Source: Nocardia veterana NBRC 100344 (GTDB lineage Bacteria; Actinomycetota; Actinomycetes; Mycobacteriales; Mycobacteriaceae). From it: a DNA stretch of 62,732 bases. Below the pieces are notes generated by a model. It was given only the letters and a program-made list of their open reading frames with translations, searched no databases and was not told the origin of the DNA. Where the stretch lies: contig NZ_BAGM01000206.1 of the NCBI RefSeq assembly GCF_000308855.1, positions 1 to 62,732 on the forward strand. The letters are read 5' to 3'. Of this stretch, positions 7,224-15,999 are shown piece after piece. A program made the position numbers and the translations under genes. How positions within the stretch are numbered: the first letter of the stretch is position 1; each line of letters starts with the position of its first letter.

Positions 7224-9007
7224 AGGATCTCCTTCGCGAGTGCGATATGGCTGTCGGGGCCGTATTTGGCCAGGGATGCGGTCACCGACCCGGCGTCATG
7301 GCGGTCGGACCAGAACGTTTTCCGTACCAGGACCGGTGGGTTGCCGGTGGTCATGACAATGGCGCGGTCTTTGGGGAGCTTGGCCAGCATGGAGACGGGC
7401 ATGGCTGCTTCACTGCTCCAGCTCTGGGAGTGGGCAACGCCATGCGGATTGTGGGACGTCGACCAGCGAGACACGTCGATAAGCCCGATGGTTTCCGATA
7501 TTTGCCCGAGGTAGTCGGTGTCTTTGACACCGCCGCCGTAGTAGTGGACGTTGGCGGCCGCGAGCATCTGCTGCCACCCTTCCTCTCCCCAGACCTGGAT
7601 GGCTTGGGCGGGAGATTGGACATACGTTTGACAGACGATGCCCTGAGATCCGAAGTGGCTGTACCACTTGGGCAGTTCCGGCAGCGGGCATACGTTGGCG
7701 GCTTCATCGAGCGCGGGTAGTAACGGCACGGCCAGTCGCCTGCCTGGGCTGACACGCGCTACCTTCAAGGCCTCGTCGAAGATCCGGCCGACCAGCGTGG
7801 TGACCAGCGCGGTCGCGGCGTCCGCTCCTTCCATGGACATCGCGTACAGCGTGTCTCGGGATACGACGAATGCCTGTGGATCGAACTCCGGCAGAGAGTG
7901 TGTCGGTGACCATTCCGCCAGATCGGTGTCATCGCCGGGGATTCGGCGGCGGCGCTGCGGCAGCACGGTGCGCGCGTAGTCGGGATCGGTCAGCACGTTG
8001 AGATTGCGGCGCGCCACATCGTAAAGGCCGTCGCGCTGTTTCGGGTAAAGCCCTTGTGCGGTGCGGAGTTTCGTCGCCGCGATGGTGTGACCACTGTCCG
8101 CGAGGAGCTTCCTGGCAAAATCGTTCGCTTCGTCGGACAACCACGCGTAAGCGTGCATGAGGTCGCCCTCGGCGATGGCAGCGGCGAGGAAGTAGATCGC
8201 GAGCAATTCCGCCGCGCCACCATCGAAATATCCGTCGACGCGAGCACCGTCGATCTTCTCGGCGGCAATGAACCGTGACGCGAGCCGGCGGGCGTCTTTG
8301 AGGCTGGTGATGTTGCCCAATGGGTTCCACCAGAAGTTCTGGTGCGCTTCGCCGGTGACCCCTTGCAGATCCGATTCCCACACGCTGCTTCCGGGGATGA
8401 GTTCACGCGCGCCGCGGGTATGGTCACGCAGGTCGGACTTGTTCGATGTCGCGATGACCGGCCCCGGCGCATCGAGTACCGACGGAATCGCAGCCCCGGC
8501 GGTCTTGCCGGTGCGCGGGCCCGCGACCACGACGGTGGTGTCCTCATAGGATTGGGTGATCGGCGCATCCCCGGGAATCGTGGTACCGAGCGTGAGCCCG
8601 ATCGCGCCCGGCTCGGTCATATCGACCCCGGGTCGTAACCGCTTCGCCTTCTCCAGAGCGCTGCGTCCGGTCACTTCCGACAGCTCACGGTAATCAGCAA
8701 TAGTCGTTGCGCGTTTGTCGATCTCGGACCGCCGAAACCGGCGCACCAGCGCCCAGACCGCTACACCGACGAGCGCGCTCTCAGCGATCACGGTGAAGAC
8801 CGTCGCCAGTGGCGTCCACAAGGCACGGTAGCGGCGAAATCCGAACGCCACGAACGGATTGCCCGGGATGGTGTCGCCGGTGAGTTGCGCTGCCAGCCAC
8901 CAGGCGCCGTAGGCGACCAGCAACAGCACCAGCATGATGGCCGCCAGTACTCCCAGGGCGGTCCAACCCGAGACCCGATGACTTGGTGCCTGCGTTCTGC
9001 TCGTCAC
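7220..9007 (-). CDS. Type IV coupling protein (TraG/VirD4 family)
   Basis: 595 residues from the GTG at 9005-9007, which overlaps the TGA of the upstream gene. Two membrane segments (about 14-41 and 66-90) anchor it in the inner membrane. The cytoplasmic ATPase has Walker A GPRTGKT at 163-169 and a Walker B-like stretch LLPALDEAAN in the second half, followed by conserved VirD4/TraG segments such as IVCQTYVQSPAQ. The family links the relaxosome to the secretion channel and drives DNA entry by ATP hydrolysis. It lies in the transfer operon directly after an FtsK-gamma protein, which might supply sequence-specific DNA contact. Confidence 0.92.
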   Translation of the reverse strand: MTSRTQAPSHRVSGWTALGVLAAIMLVLLLVAYGAWWLAAQLTGDTIPGNPFVAFGFRRYRALWTPLATVFTVIAESALVGVAVWALVRRFRRSEIDKRATTIADYRELSEVTGRSALEKAKRLRPGVDMTEPGAIGLTLGTTIPGDAPITQSYEDTTVVVAGPRTGKTAGAAIPSVLDAPGPVIATSNKSDLRDHTRGARELIPGSSVWESDLQGVTGEAHQNFWWNPLGNITSLKDARRLASRFIAAEKIDGARVDGYFDGGAAELLAIYFLAAAIAEGDLMHAYAWLSDEANDFARKLLADSGHTIAATKLRTAQGLYPKQRDGLYDVARRNLNVLTDPDYARTVLPQRRRRIPGDDTDLAEWSPTHSLPEFDPQAFVVSRDTLYAMSMEGADAATALVTTLVGRIFDEALKVARVSPGRRLAVPLLPALDEAANVCPLPELPKWYSHFGSQGIVCQTYVQSPAQAIQVWGEEGWQQMLAAANVHYYGGGVKDTDYLGQISETIGLIDVSRWSTSHNPHGVAHSQSWSSEAAMPVSMLAKLPKDRAIVMTTGNPPVLVRKTFWSDRHDAGSVTASLAKYGPDSHIALAKEIL

Positions 9008-10185
9008 AGTTCCACCGCCACACTCGTGTCGCGGCGCATGCCCGCGGTTGCGGGCTGTATCTCCGGGCCCGGCTGCGGGCCCGGAGTGCTGGTCCCACGA
9101 TTGACCTCGCTGACAGCAATCAGTCGCCGGATCTCGGCGGACTCGGCCTGTTCTTTGTGACGCTCGACCACGTCGTCCATGTGGAGGACCGCCTCCCGGC
9201 CGGTTTGGCAATCGGCTACGGCCTCGACCAGCTCGCGCGCGTCCATTCCTTGCTCGACTAGTGTGGTGAACCGTGCATCGGCCGACGTCCACTCCGCGTC
9301 GGGGGAATCCAGCGCCGAATCCGCCACCGTTCCGCGCAGCCGATCGGTCAGCGTCTTGCCTTCGTCGGGGTCTGCGACGGCGCCGGCGGATTCGGGGCCT
9401 GAGCCCTTTGTGGGAGCCGAGTTCCGGACGTACATGCTATTTTCGGTCTGCGCGTCGATGATCCGGCCGAGGCCTGCGACATCGCCCACGAGGACGTCGC
9501 GAACGAGGCTTCCGTTGCTCGGGCCGACAATCCCTCGCCGTTCGAGTCGGTCCATCAATTGCTCGGCCTCGCGATAGCCGATATGCAGCCTGCGCTGCAG
9601 CATGGACGTCGATCCGAACTGAGAATTGACCATTAGGTTCGCTGCTCGGACGAACTTCTCATCGCCCCAATCTGGATGAAATTGCGGCTCTTGTGCTTTC
9701 GCGGCGATTTCGGCAGCAGTGGTCATCATGAACTGCTCTTCCACGTACTGCTCGGCCAGCTGCTCGCTGACGATGTCGCGGGTCTGATTTGTCGCCTGGT
9801 CGGGCGTGGTCCGGCCGGACTCGATGTCGTCGGCGAGGGTCTTGACCTCTGCCGGATCGATCCCGGCCTCCCGCATCCGCTCCGACCAGGCCTCAGCCAC
9901 CGCCTCCGCTTCGGCACGAGTCGCTTCCGCCGCTGCCCATCGCGCAATGAGCGCCTCTCGGGTGTGTGTCTGCGCCAACTGCCGATTGTGTTGGGCTTGG
10001 TCCTGGGCGGTCGCGACGGCCTGTCGCGCCTGCCAGTGTGCCCGTGCGAGCTGCTGAGCGCGCGATTCGCGTTGGCGGATCTGGGCGGCGAGCGCCCGGC
10101 GGGCAGCGAGCAGTGTTTGAGCTGCGACCTGCATGATCACCATGTGTTCGGCCAGGATCTGTTCGTCTTCTTGCTGAGGATGCAT
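9004..10185 (-). CDS. Transfer-operon protein with coiled coil and FtsK-gamma winged helix
   Basis: 393 residues from the ATG at 10183-10185 (CGGAG 10 bases upstream). Residues ~25-110 are Ala/Gln/Arg-rich and probably coiled coil. Residues ~175-233 (DEKFVRAANLMVNSQFGSTS, then LQRRLHIGYREAEQLMDRLE and RRGIVGP) match the FtsK gamma domain, the winged helix that in FtsK/SpoIIIE/TraB reads 8-bp motifs. The FtsK motor itself is absent here; instead the gene is coupled by a GTGA overlap to the VirD4-type ATPase. The C-terminal 150 residues are low complexity. A DNA-recognition adaptor for the coupling protein is the obvious inference. Confidence 0.85.
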   Translation of the reverse strand: MHPQQEDEQILAEHMVIMQVAAQTLLAARRALAAQIRQRESRAQQLARAHWQARQAVATAQDQAQHNRQLAQTHTREALIARWAAAEATRAEAEAVAEAWSERMREAGIDPAEVKTLADDIESGRTTPDQATNQTRDIVSEQLAEQYVEEQFMMTTAAEIAAKAQEPQFHPDWGDEKFVRAANLMVNSQFGSTSMLQRRLHIGYREAEQLMDRLERRGIVGPSNGSLVRDVLVGDVAGLGRIIDAQTENSMYVRNSAPTKGSGPESAGAVADPDEGKTLTDRLRGTVADSALDSPDAEWTSADARFTTLVEQGMDARELVEAVADCQTGREAVLHMDDVVERHKEQAESAEIRRLIAVSEVNRGTSTPGPQPGPEIQPATAGMRRDTSVAVEL

Positions 10186-10232
10186 CGTGTGTCTCCGTTT
10201 CGCGTGGGTGAGGGCGGCCAGGAAGGCGGCGG

Positions 10233-10712
10233 CTAGCTGCACATATCGAGGCGGCCGACGCCCTCGATGACTGCCGTTTCGAACAATTCGTGGTAGCGGC
10301 AGCGGATGGCCTCGGCGGCAGCGCGGGGATTGACGCGGTAGGCCTTGCGCAGCAGCTGCAGCGCCCACGCGCCCGTTGCGTCGCCGCTGGTGAATGCCAG
10401 GTCTGCGGCCAGCTCGTGCACGAGATCGAATATCTCGGCGCCGACCTCCGCGTATATGAACGCGTCGGTCTCCTCGTCGCTCGGCACTGCGGCGGACCGC
10501 TTGGCCGGCAGCGCGAACACCGCGCGCTGCAACTCGTGTTGGTACCGTCGCAGCCCGTTGTCGGCCTCGAGGGTTTCCGCGGTGATGGACGGCTGGGCCT
10601 GGATTTCTCCGGCGAGTTCGTGCCGCGCTACACCCCGGAGCGCGGCGGCCGGAAGCTCCCGGACAACCCAGTCGGTCACGATCTCGTCTGCTAACTCACT
10701 GATCTGCATCAT
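10233..10712 (-). CDS. Transfer-operon hypothetical protein
   Basis: 159 residues, helical, no signal peptide or membrane span, no recognised family. I chose the ATG at 10710-10712 because GGGAGGA lies 6 bases upstream. It sits between the lipoprotein gene and the FtsK-gamma gene, all on the minus strand, so it is very likely co-transcribed with the transfer genes. Confidence 0.7.
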   Translation of the reverse strand: MMQISELADEIVTDWVVRELPAAALRGVARHELAGEIQAQPSITAETLEADNGLRRYQHELQRAVFALPAKRSAAVPSDEETDAFIYAEVGAEIFDLVHELAADLAFTSGDATGAWALQLLRKAYRVNPRAAAEAIRCRYHELFETAVIEGVGRLDMCS

Positions 10713-10744
10713 GTTTCGTCCTCCCAGCGATACGGATGGTTCGG

Positions 10745-11311
10745 TCAGCGAGGCGAGATCATCGACACGCGCCATTGGTCGGTTCCTGGTTGGCGAGCAG
10801 CCACCATGTAGGCGATCACTGTCCGATCGGGTTCGGTGATGCCGGGCGCGCTGATGCGCTGCGTGATCTCGACGACTCGCTGGTGTTTGCCGCCGGTGTC
10901 GGCCGGGTGGTCGTCGCCCGTGATGCGAGAAGAGGCCGTGATGGTGGCGTTGTCGGCCGCCCACCGCGCCCAGCTCGCGCCGGTGACGCGGGCGAGGCCT
11001 GCCGCACTCGCCCCGACCTGTTGGATATAGGTCGGATCCAGCAGCGGGCGGGCACGATCGAAACCCGCTGCGGCGCTGGCATCTTGGGCGGGCCGCCAGC
11101 TGTAGAGCTGGTTGGCGGTCCAGAGCATGACTTGATCCGGGTCTCGGTCGTCCACTCCTGCCGGCGCGGGCGACGGCGCCGCAGACGTGGAGCCGGCGGG
11201 AGGCGGTGTCGGCTCGTTGTTGCTGCCGCATCCGCTCGCCGCGACCACCACGGCGGTCGTAATCGCGGCGACGTAAGCGGTCGCGCGCGGCCGGTGGATG
11301 TGCTGGATCAT
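10745..11311 (-). CDS. Transfer-operon lipoprotein
   Basis: 188 residues. The N terminus (TAYVAAITTAVVVAASGCGS) is a lipoprotein signal peptide with lipobox ASGC. A Pro/Ser/Ala-rich linker follows, then a ~130-residue domain (DPDQVMLWTANQLYSWRPAQ ... QWRVSMISPR) ending in beta-like strands, similar in layout to the NTF2/VirB8-like domains coded nearby. The ATG overlaps the TGA of the hydrolase gene. Expected on the outer face of the cytoplasmic membrane, probably part of the transfer channel. Confidence 0.75.
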   Translation of the reverse strand: MIQHIHRPRATAYVAAITTAVVVAASGCGSNNEPTPPPAGSTSAAPSPAPAGVDDRDPDQVMLWTANQLYSWRPAQDASAAAGFDRARPLLDPTYIQQVGASAAGLARVTGASWARWAADNATITASSRITGDDHPADTGGKHQRVVEITQRISAPGITEPDRTVIAYMVAARQPGTDQWRVSMISPR

Positions 11312-12426
11312 GGTGTGGCTCCTGCGTTTATGGCGGTGTTGGGGTCGGTGCTGGCCGGTGTTCCGGAGCCGTAGCGGCGGATGTCCCACCGCTCGCCGTC
11401 GAATGCGCTGATCGGCGAGTATTTGACGACGTCCCCGGTTTCTGGGGCGTGCAGGAGCTTGCCGTCTCCGGCGTAGATGCCGACATGGTGCGAGTCGGAC
11501 TCGCCGGGGGAGGTGAAGAACACGACGTCGCCCGGCGCCATCTGATCGCGGGTGATGACCTGCGCTCTTGGATCGTCCTGCTGAGATTGGGTGTAGTGCG
11601 GCAGCACAATCGTTCCGTTGGAGGCCTGCGCCACCGCGTAGAGCACCAGGCCGGAGCAATCGAATCCACCTGCGGTCGGGCCGTTCTGGTCACCACCGCC
11701 CCACACGTAGTCGGTGCCGAGCCATTTCTGGGCCGCCGCGAGTACGCGCGCGTTGAAGTCACCTGGTGGGGTCTGAGTTCCGGTTCCCGGCGCGCACGTC
11801 GCAGGCCCCGACGGCGCGGCGGGTGCCGGGCCGCCGCCGGATCCCTTGAATGCGGCATAGAGCTGTGCGGCCATGTCGGAGTGCGCTGCGTAGAGTCCTC
11901 GCAGATCACCACGCGGGTTTTCCACGATTGCGGCCAGCTGGGCAGGGTCCTGCGTCTGCCAGCCGTCGATGCCGTTGAGGGTGTCGTAGAACCAGTTCGC
12001 CTGATAGGTGGGGTCCATCAACGCGGCGATACCGTCCTTGCCGTGGATCGAGGCTCTCATCTGCCACGGGCCGACCGAGTCATAGTCGGAGCCGACAGCG
12101 TCGTGCGGGAACGAAAGACTCTCGGGCACATTGGAATTGGCGTAGTTCTGAAACGTCGATTCCTGGGCTGCGGCCATCAACGCCGCCATGATTCCGGTCT
12201 CGGAAATGCCGCGCTGCTCACCGACCTGAACGGTGAGCTTCGCGATCTGCAGCTGGTTCTGATTCAGCCCCGCCATGGTCACGCCATCGACGCTGGGCAG
12301 ACCTTGTCCCAGCACCGGCCCGCCCGGCGCGCACGCGGTGTCGTCGTCGAGAGCGAACAGCACGACGAACAACACCGACGACATGGCCACGGCGAGCCCG
12401 ACCAGCGCGACTACGATCTTGTTCAC
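11308..12426 (-). CDS. Bifunctional cell-wall hydrolase (lysozyme-like plus NlpC/P60)
   Basis: 372 residues from the GTG at 12424-12426, which overlaps the stop of the upstream gene. One N-terminal membrane segment (about 4-26). Residues ~56-195 look like a lysozyme-type domain: MAALMAAAQESTF carries a candidate catalytic Glu89 and SVGPWQMR resembles the S-x-G-x-x-Q motif. Residues ~225-360 are NlpC/P60 with Cys257 in GGFDCSGLVLYA, His313/314 in SDSHHVGIYAGD and His326 as the third polar residue. Such proteins open the peptidoglycan for the conjugation channel, as in the VirB1/TcpG/Orf14-like families. A membrane-anchored extracellular enzyme of the transfer operon. Confidence 0.9.
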   Translation of the reverse strand: MNKIVVALVGLAVAMSSVLFVVLFALDDDTACAPGGPVLGQGLPSVDGVTMAGLNQNQLQIAKLTVQVGEQRGISETGIMAALMAAAQESTFQNYANSNVPESLSFPHDAVGSDYDSVGPWQMRASIHGKDGIAALMDPTYQANWFYDTLNGIDGWQTQDPAQLAAIVENPRGDLRGLYAAHSDMAAQLYAAFKGSGGGPAPAAPSGPATCAPGTGTQTPPGDFNARVLAAAQKWLGTDYVWGGGDQNGPTAGGFDCSGLVLYAVAQASNGTIVLPHYTQSQQDDPRAQVITRDQMAPGDVVFFTSPGESDSHHVGIYAGDGKLLHAPETGDVVKYSPISAFDGERWDIRRYGSGTPASTDPNTAINAGATP

Positions 12427-12767
12427 CCGGCCCGCCCGATGTCGGGGCACTCCTGCAGGCTCGCCTGGCCGCCGGCGGCCGTCAGCTTCCGGATCACGGC
12501 TCGCGCCTGGGCAAGCTCGTCGGTCAGCTCCCGCACCCGAGCTTGCAGTGCAGCCACCGTGGTCGGCATCTCTTGTTCTTCCGCCGCTCGGAGCCAGTTG
12601 CAGATCGTGTTCCAGTGGACGCCGAAGGTTGGCGCGAGTGCGCGGGCCGCCGCGGTCCGAGTCCTGCCCTGGGCTATGAGCCCCTGGGTAGCCGCGACCG
12701 CCAGCGCTCGCAGTTCAGCGTCGACCTCGCCGTATTGACGGAAGCCGCCACGCATGGAGGTGGTCAC
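12423..12767 (-). CDS. Small HTH/coiled-coil protein inside the transfer operon
   Basis: 114 residues. RTRTAAARALAPTFGVHWNT followed by ICNWLR looks like the HTH of IS3-type transposase OrfA, followed by a leucine-rich coiled coil (VAALQARVRELTDELAQARA). It is not followed by an OrfB or by inverted repeats and is locked into the operon by GTGA overlaps on both sides, so it is more likely a domesticated DNA-binding or scaffold protein than a live insertion sequence. Function unknown. Confidence 0.65.
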   Translation of the reverse strand: MTTSMRGGFRQYGEVDAELRALAVAATQGLIAQGRTRTAAARALAPTFGVHWNTICNWLRAAEEQEMPTTVAALQARVRELTDELAQARAVIRKLTAAGGQASLQECPDIGRAG

Positions 12768-14512
12768 GATGCTGCCTCCTGTTCGTCGTCGCCGTCGCGG
12801 CGGCCGAAGCTCTCGAACATGCGGCTGGTCTCGTGGATCCCGTGGCGCTGCTCTGCCTCGGCAAGGCGCACCCGGAAGGGAATGCCGGGGCTGCGGTCCT
12901 CACCGATCTTCAGCAGAAACTTGCCGAGCCCGGGCGGCAGCGGCCGCGGGCCGCTGCGGCGGGCCGACTCGCCTGTAAGCGCTTGGGGAGCCGACCAACT
13001 CGTCACCATCGCCGCCTCGGCCTCGGTGAACGGAACGATCGAATCGAGGCGGCGGATCTCTTCCGGAGGCAGGGCGCCGAACACCTTGGCGCGTGCGCGT
13101 TCGAGAAAACCGAGGGCCCGCGACGCCGCCGCGGAATCGAGTGCCTGCAGGTCTTTGATCGTGTGGCTGATCATGATCAGCTCGGTGGCGAGCCCACGCT
13201 GCAACCGGGTGAGTTCATCGACACGCTCGATCATGAAGTCGCCGAGACCGAGAACCTGCCACAGTTCGTCCATCACGACCTGGAAATAACGCTGTTTTTC
13301 GACGCCGACCTCCGCCAGGAGGTTCAGCGACTCCACCGCACCGAACCCTGCCGACCAGCTGGCCAGCATGACCGCCGCTTTCAGTTTCTTGTCGTTTTTC
13401 GGGATGTGGGAGACGTCGACGCAGATGGCGACCGAGTCCAGATCCAGCGGGGTTGTCGTATGCCCGTTGAACACCTGCCCGAAATTGCCCTGGGTCAGTG
13501 CCCGAAGCGACCGCCGCAGGTGAATGGTGGCGCTCTGGTATTCATCCTCGGTGTACGCGCCAGCGTCTTCGTGCAGCTCGGCGCCTCCTGCCGAGATGAC
13601 GTCGGCCAGGTCTTGCATGATTGGTGGCGATTCGAGGGTGAAGCCGTGGCCGCCAGAACGTTTCGGCGTGAACAGCAGGCGCAAGGTTGTGGAGATGAGT
13701 GTCTCTTCGAAGTCGGCGACCTTGCGGCCGCGCGACAGTTCCACCAGGCCGGCGATGAGGGTGGTTTGGCGTGCCCGCAGTTCGGTTCGCAGGCTTTCGG
13801 CGGCCTCCGGCATCTGCAACTGATCCAATCGCCGCAGCGCCAGCGCCATCACTCCCCCGTCGAGGGGGTTGAGTTTGCCGTGGCCGTACCCGAGGTCGAC
13901 GATTTGCCCGCCGACGGCCGCGACGGTGTCGCGGTAGTCCGGCTTCACGTCGGCCAGAATCAGCGGTGTGATTCCCTGGGCGACGGCGCCCAGTACGAGC
14001 CGCCGAACAAGGGACGATTTCCCAAAGCCGTTGAGGCCCAGCACGAACAGGCTCGGTGCCGTGATGATGCCGCGAGTGAAGTAGTTCATGGGAGCGAAGC
14101 AGACCGGTTCACCGGTATCGAGGTGAGGACCGAGCGGGGTGCCGATCAGCGGCGCGCTCGCACCCACGCACCACGGCCACAGGCCCGCGACCTGCGCGGT
14201 GGTGCCTCGATACTCGGCAGGCCGTCCGACCGAGCGTGACCGTCCGCCGCCGGGGCCGACGATCCCGCTTTTGGTCACCCGCACCACCGAGGCCGGCCTG
14301 CCGGTGGACTCTTCGGCGCGGATCCGCTGCGCCAGCCGCCGGTTGTCGTCGACGTGCAGACGGAGCCGGGCAGGAGCGGCGAGGAGCGGGTTGCTGTTCG
14401 CGACTCGACGTTCCAGCTTGGCGCGTGCGTCCGGGGCCAGCACCTTCTGCCCCAGGCCCGGTTTGTCGAGGCTCGAGGCAATCGGCTCATTCGACACGAC
14501 GCGGCGGCTCAT
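12764..14512 (-). CDS. VirB4/TraE-type conjugation ATPase
   Basis: 582 residues. Walker A GLNGFGKSS at 159-167 and a Walker B-like VVMDELWQVLG near 405-418, with the C-terminal RQRGLATELIMISHT-type motor segment. It lacks the usual VirB4 N-terminal domain, which here seems to be carried by the separate SCO6880-type protein just upstream. VirB4 ATPases power channel assembly and substrate transfer at the inner membrane. Coupled by ATGA/GTGA overlaps on both sides. Confidence 0.9.
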   Translation of the reverse strand: MSRRVVSNEPIASSLDKPGLGQKVLAPDARAKLERRVANSNPLLAAPARLRLHVDDNRRLAQRIRAEESTGRPASVVRVTKSGIVGPGGGRSRSVGRPAEYRGTTAQVAGLWPWCVGASAPLIGTPLGPHLDTGEPVCFAPMNYFTRGIITAPSLFVLGLNGFGKSSLVRRLVLGAVAQGITPLILADVKPDYRDTVAAVGGQIVDLGYGHGKLNPLDGGVMALALRRLDQLQMPEAAESLRTELRARQTTLIAGLVELSRGRKVADFEETLISTTLRLLFTPKRSGGHGFTLESPPIMQDLADVISAGGAELHEDAGAYTEDEYQSATIHLRRSLRALTQGNFGQVFNGHTTTPLDLDSVAICVDVSHIPKNDKKLKAAVMLASWSAGFGAVESLNLLAEVGVEKQRYFQVVMDELWQVLGLGDFMIERVDELTRLQRGLATELIMISHTIKDLQALDSAAASRALGFLERARAKVFGALPPEEIRRLDSIVPFTEAEAAMVTSWSAPQALTGESARRSGPRPLPPGLGKFLLKIGEDRSPGIPFRVRLAEAEQRHGIHETSRMFESFGRRDGDDEQEAAS

Positions 14513-15999
14513 TCGGCCACCGTCCGCGAGATCGTCGCCATCTCCGGCAGCAGCACACCCATTCCGAGGCTCGCCGAGAACGCGGCAGCCTGATACCGGT
14601 AGCTGCGACGGATTTTCAGCCGTGATTGGGTCGACAACGCTTTGGTCAGAGCGTCGATGCGCGGGAGTTCCGCCTTTTCCGGCTCTGTGATGGTGATCAG
14701 GACACCGAACCGTGTAACACCGTGGCCACGGGCCTGTTCTTCACGCGCCTGTGCGGTAGCCTGCACCCGCAAAGTTGCTTGCGCGGAGCCGATTCCGCGC
14801 GCGGTGTCATTGGCGATCAAGGAGTCACGGTGATCGTCGTCGACGATCTTGGTAGCGGCATCGGCCGAATGTGGCCGGTAGATGATCGCGACGCGTTTGC
14901 GCGGGAGGTCGCTATTTGGTTTGAGTAGCGGCTCGAGGACGCGTTCGCGCACGACACCCTCCGGTGCGCCTTTCATTTCCCAGGTCACCGAGTTCACGCC
15001 GTCGTGCCACAGACGATCGGTGTGCTCGACATGCGACACCGGTCCAGCATCGGACCACTCGATGCCGTGGGGCTGGTCGCCTTCGTGCGCGGCCTCGAGA
15101 TCTGCTTCGGCGGCAGGATCCCACGCGCGGCGGACGATCGCGATGATCTCCTGGTCATCCATCGGCCGGGCACCAACCCCCGCATCGCCGAGCGCAGCAA
15201 CGATCGCGGGCAGGCGGTGGGCAATTTCGACGGCTTGCTCGGCGGGATCCTTGCGTCGTTCGGCCGTCATCGCGCGAAACGTGATGCTGCACCAGGTTTC
15301 CTGGCGAACGCTGTTGTGAGGCAACGCGTCTGCGAGTTCGAACATCACCTCCCGCGCCATGGGCGGCGCGGTCGGCGAAGTGATCGCTTCGATCTCGGTG
15401 GCGAGGCGGTTTCCCGTTTCCGGGACGGTGTCGACGACCACCGTGATCGCTTCGACGTCGGCAGCGCCGCCGAGGCTTGCCAACATCTGCCCCCAGCTGC
15501 CGACCCAGGAATCGATCATTTCCTGGTCCACGGCGCGAGCACCCTGCGGGAAGCAGCGCAGGGCAACGGTGTACAGGTTGTGCTCGGGAATGTGCACCAT
15601 GCCGAACTCGTAGCCAGCCGAGTCGCGGGACTTGTAGAGCTGCGACGTGGCCATCAGGCCCGGCAGCGAGCAGCTGCCGCGCCGGGAGAAGACGCCGCCC
15701 GCGTTGATGTGTTCACGACGAAGGACGGTGCGGAACCACTGCATCATGAGAATTCCTCGCTCGTATCCCGTGCGGCCGTCCACGCGGATGGCCATTGGTG
15801 CCAAAACGACAAGCTCGACGAAGGCCACGATCAGGCCGACCAGAAAGCCAGCGACCAGACCGATCACCATGGCGATGACGACCGCTCCGAAGGCCGCCAT
15901 GGTCACTGCCCACCCGAAGCCCCACAGGCCTTCGCTCCGGGGGCGTGTCCACAGCCCGTAGGTACGTTCGATCCGCTGAGCTGGAGCGTGCGTTGTCAT
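14509..15999 (-). CDS. SCO6880 family conjugation protein (VirB3/VirB4-N-like)
   Basis: 496 residues. Two closely spaced membrane helices (about 27-70; AVVIAMVIGLVAGFLVGLIV) are followed by a long soluble region typical of the SCO6880 family found next to actinobacterial VirB4 ATPases. The membrane part corresponds in role to VirB3/PrgI and the soluble part to the N-terminal domain of VirB4. Inner-membrane component of the transfer channel. ATGA overlap with the VirB4 gene downstream. Confidence 0.85.
   Translation of the reverse strand: MTTHAPAQRIERTYGLWTRPRSEGLWGFGWAVTMAAFGAVVIAMVIGLVAGFLVGLIVAFVELVVLAPMAIRVDGRTGYERGILMMQWFRTVLRREHINAGGVFSRRGSCSLPGLMATSQLYKSRDSAGYEFGMVHIPEHNLYTVALRCFPQGARAVDQEMIDSWVGSWGQMLASLGGAADVEAITVVVDTVPETGNRLATEIEAITSPTAPPMAREVMFELADALPHNSVRQETWCSITFRAMTAERRKDPAEQAVEIAHRLPAIVAALGDAGVGARPMDDQEIIAIVRRAWDPAAEADLEAAHEGDQPHGIEWSDAGPVSHVEHTDRLWHDGVNSVTWEMKGAPEGVVRERVLEPLLKPNSDLPRKRVAIIYRPHSADAATKIVDDDHRDSLIANDTARGIGSAQATLRVQATAQAREEQARGHGVTRFGVLITITEPEKAELPRIDALTKALSTQSRLKIRRSYRYQAAAFSASLGMGVLLPEMATISRTVAE

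Noticed and set aside
12423..12767. Insertion sequence of the IS3 group
   Set aside because: Only an OrfA-like protein is present, with no OrfB, no inverted repeats and perfect operon coupling on both sides.
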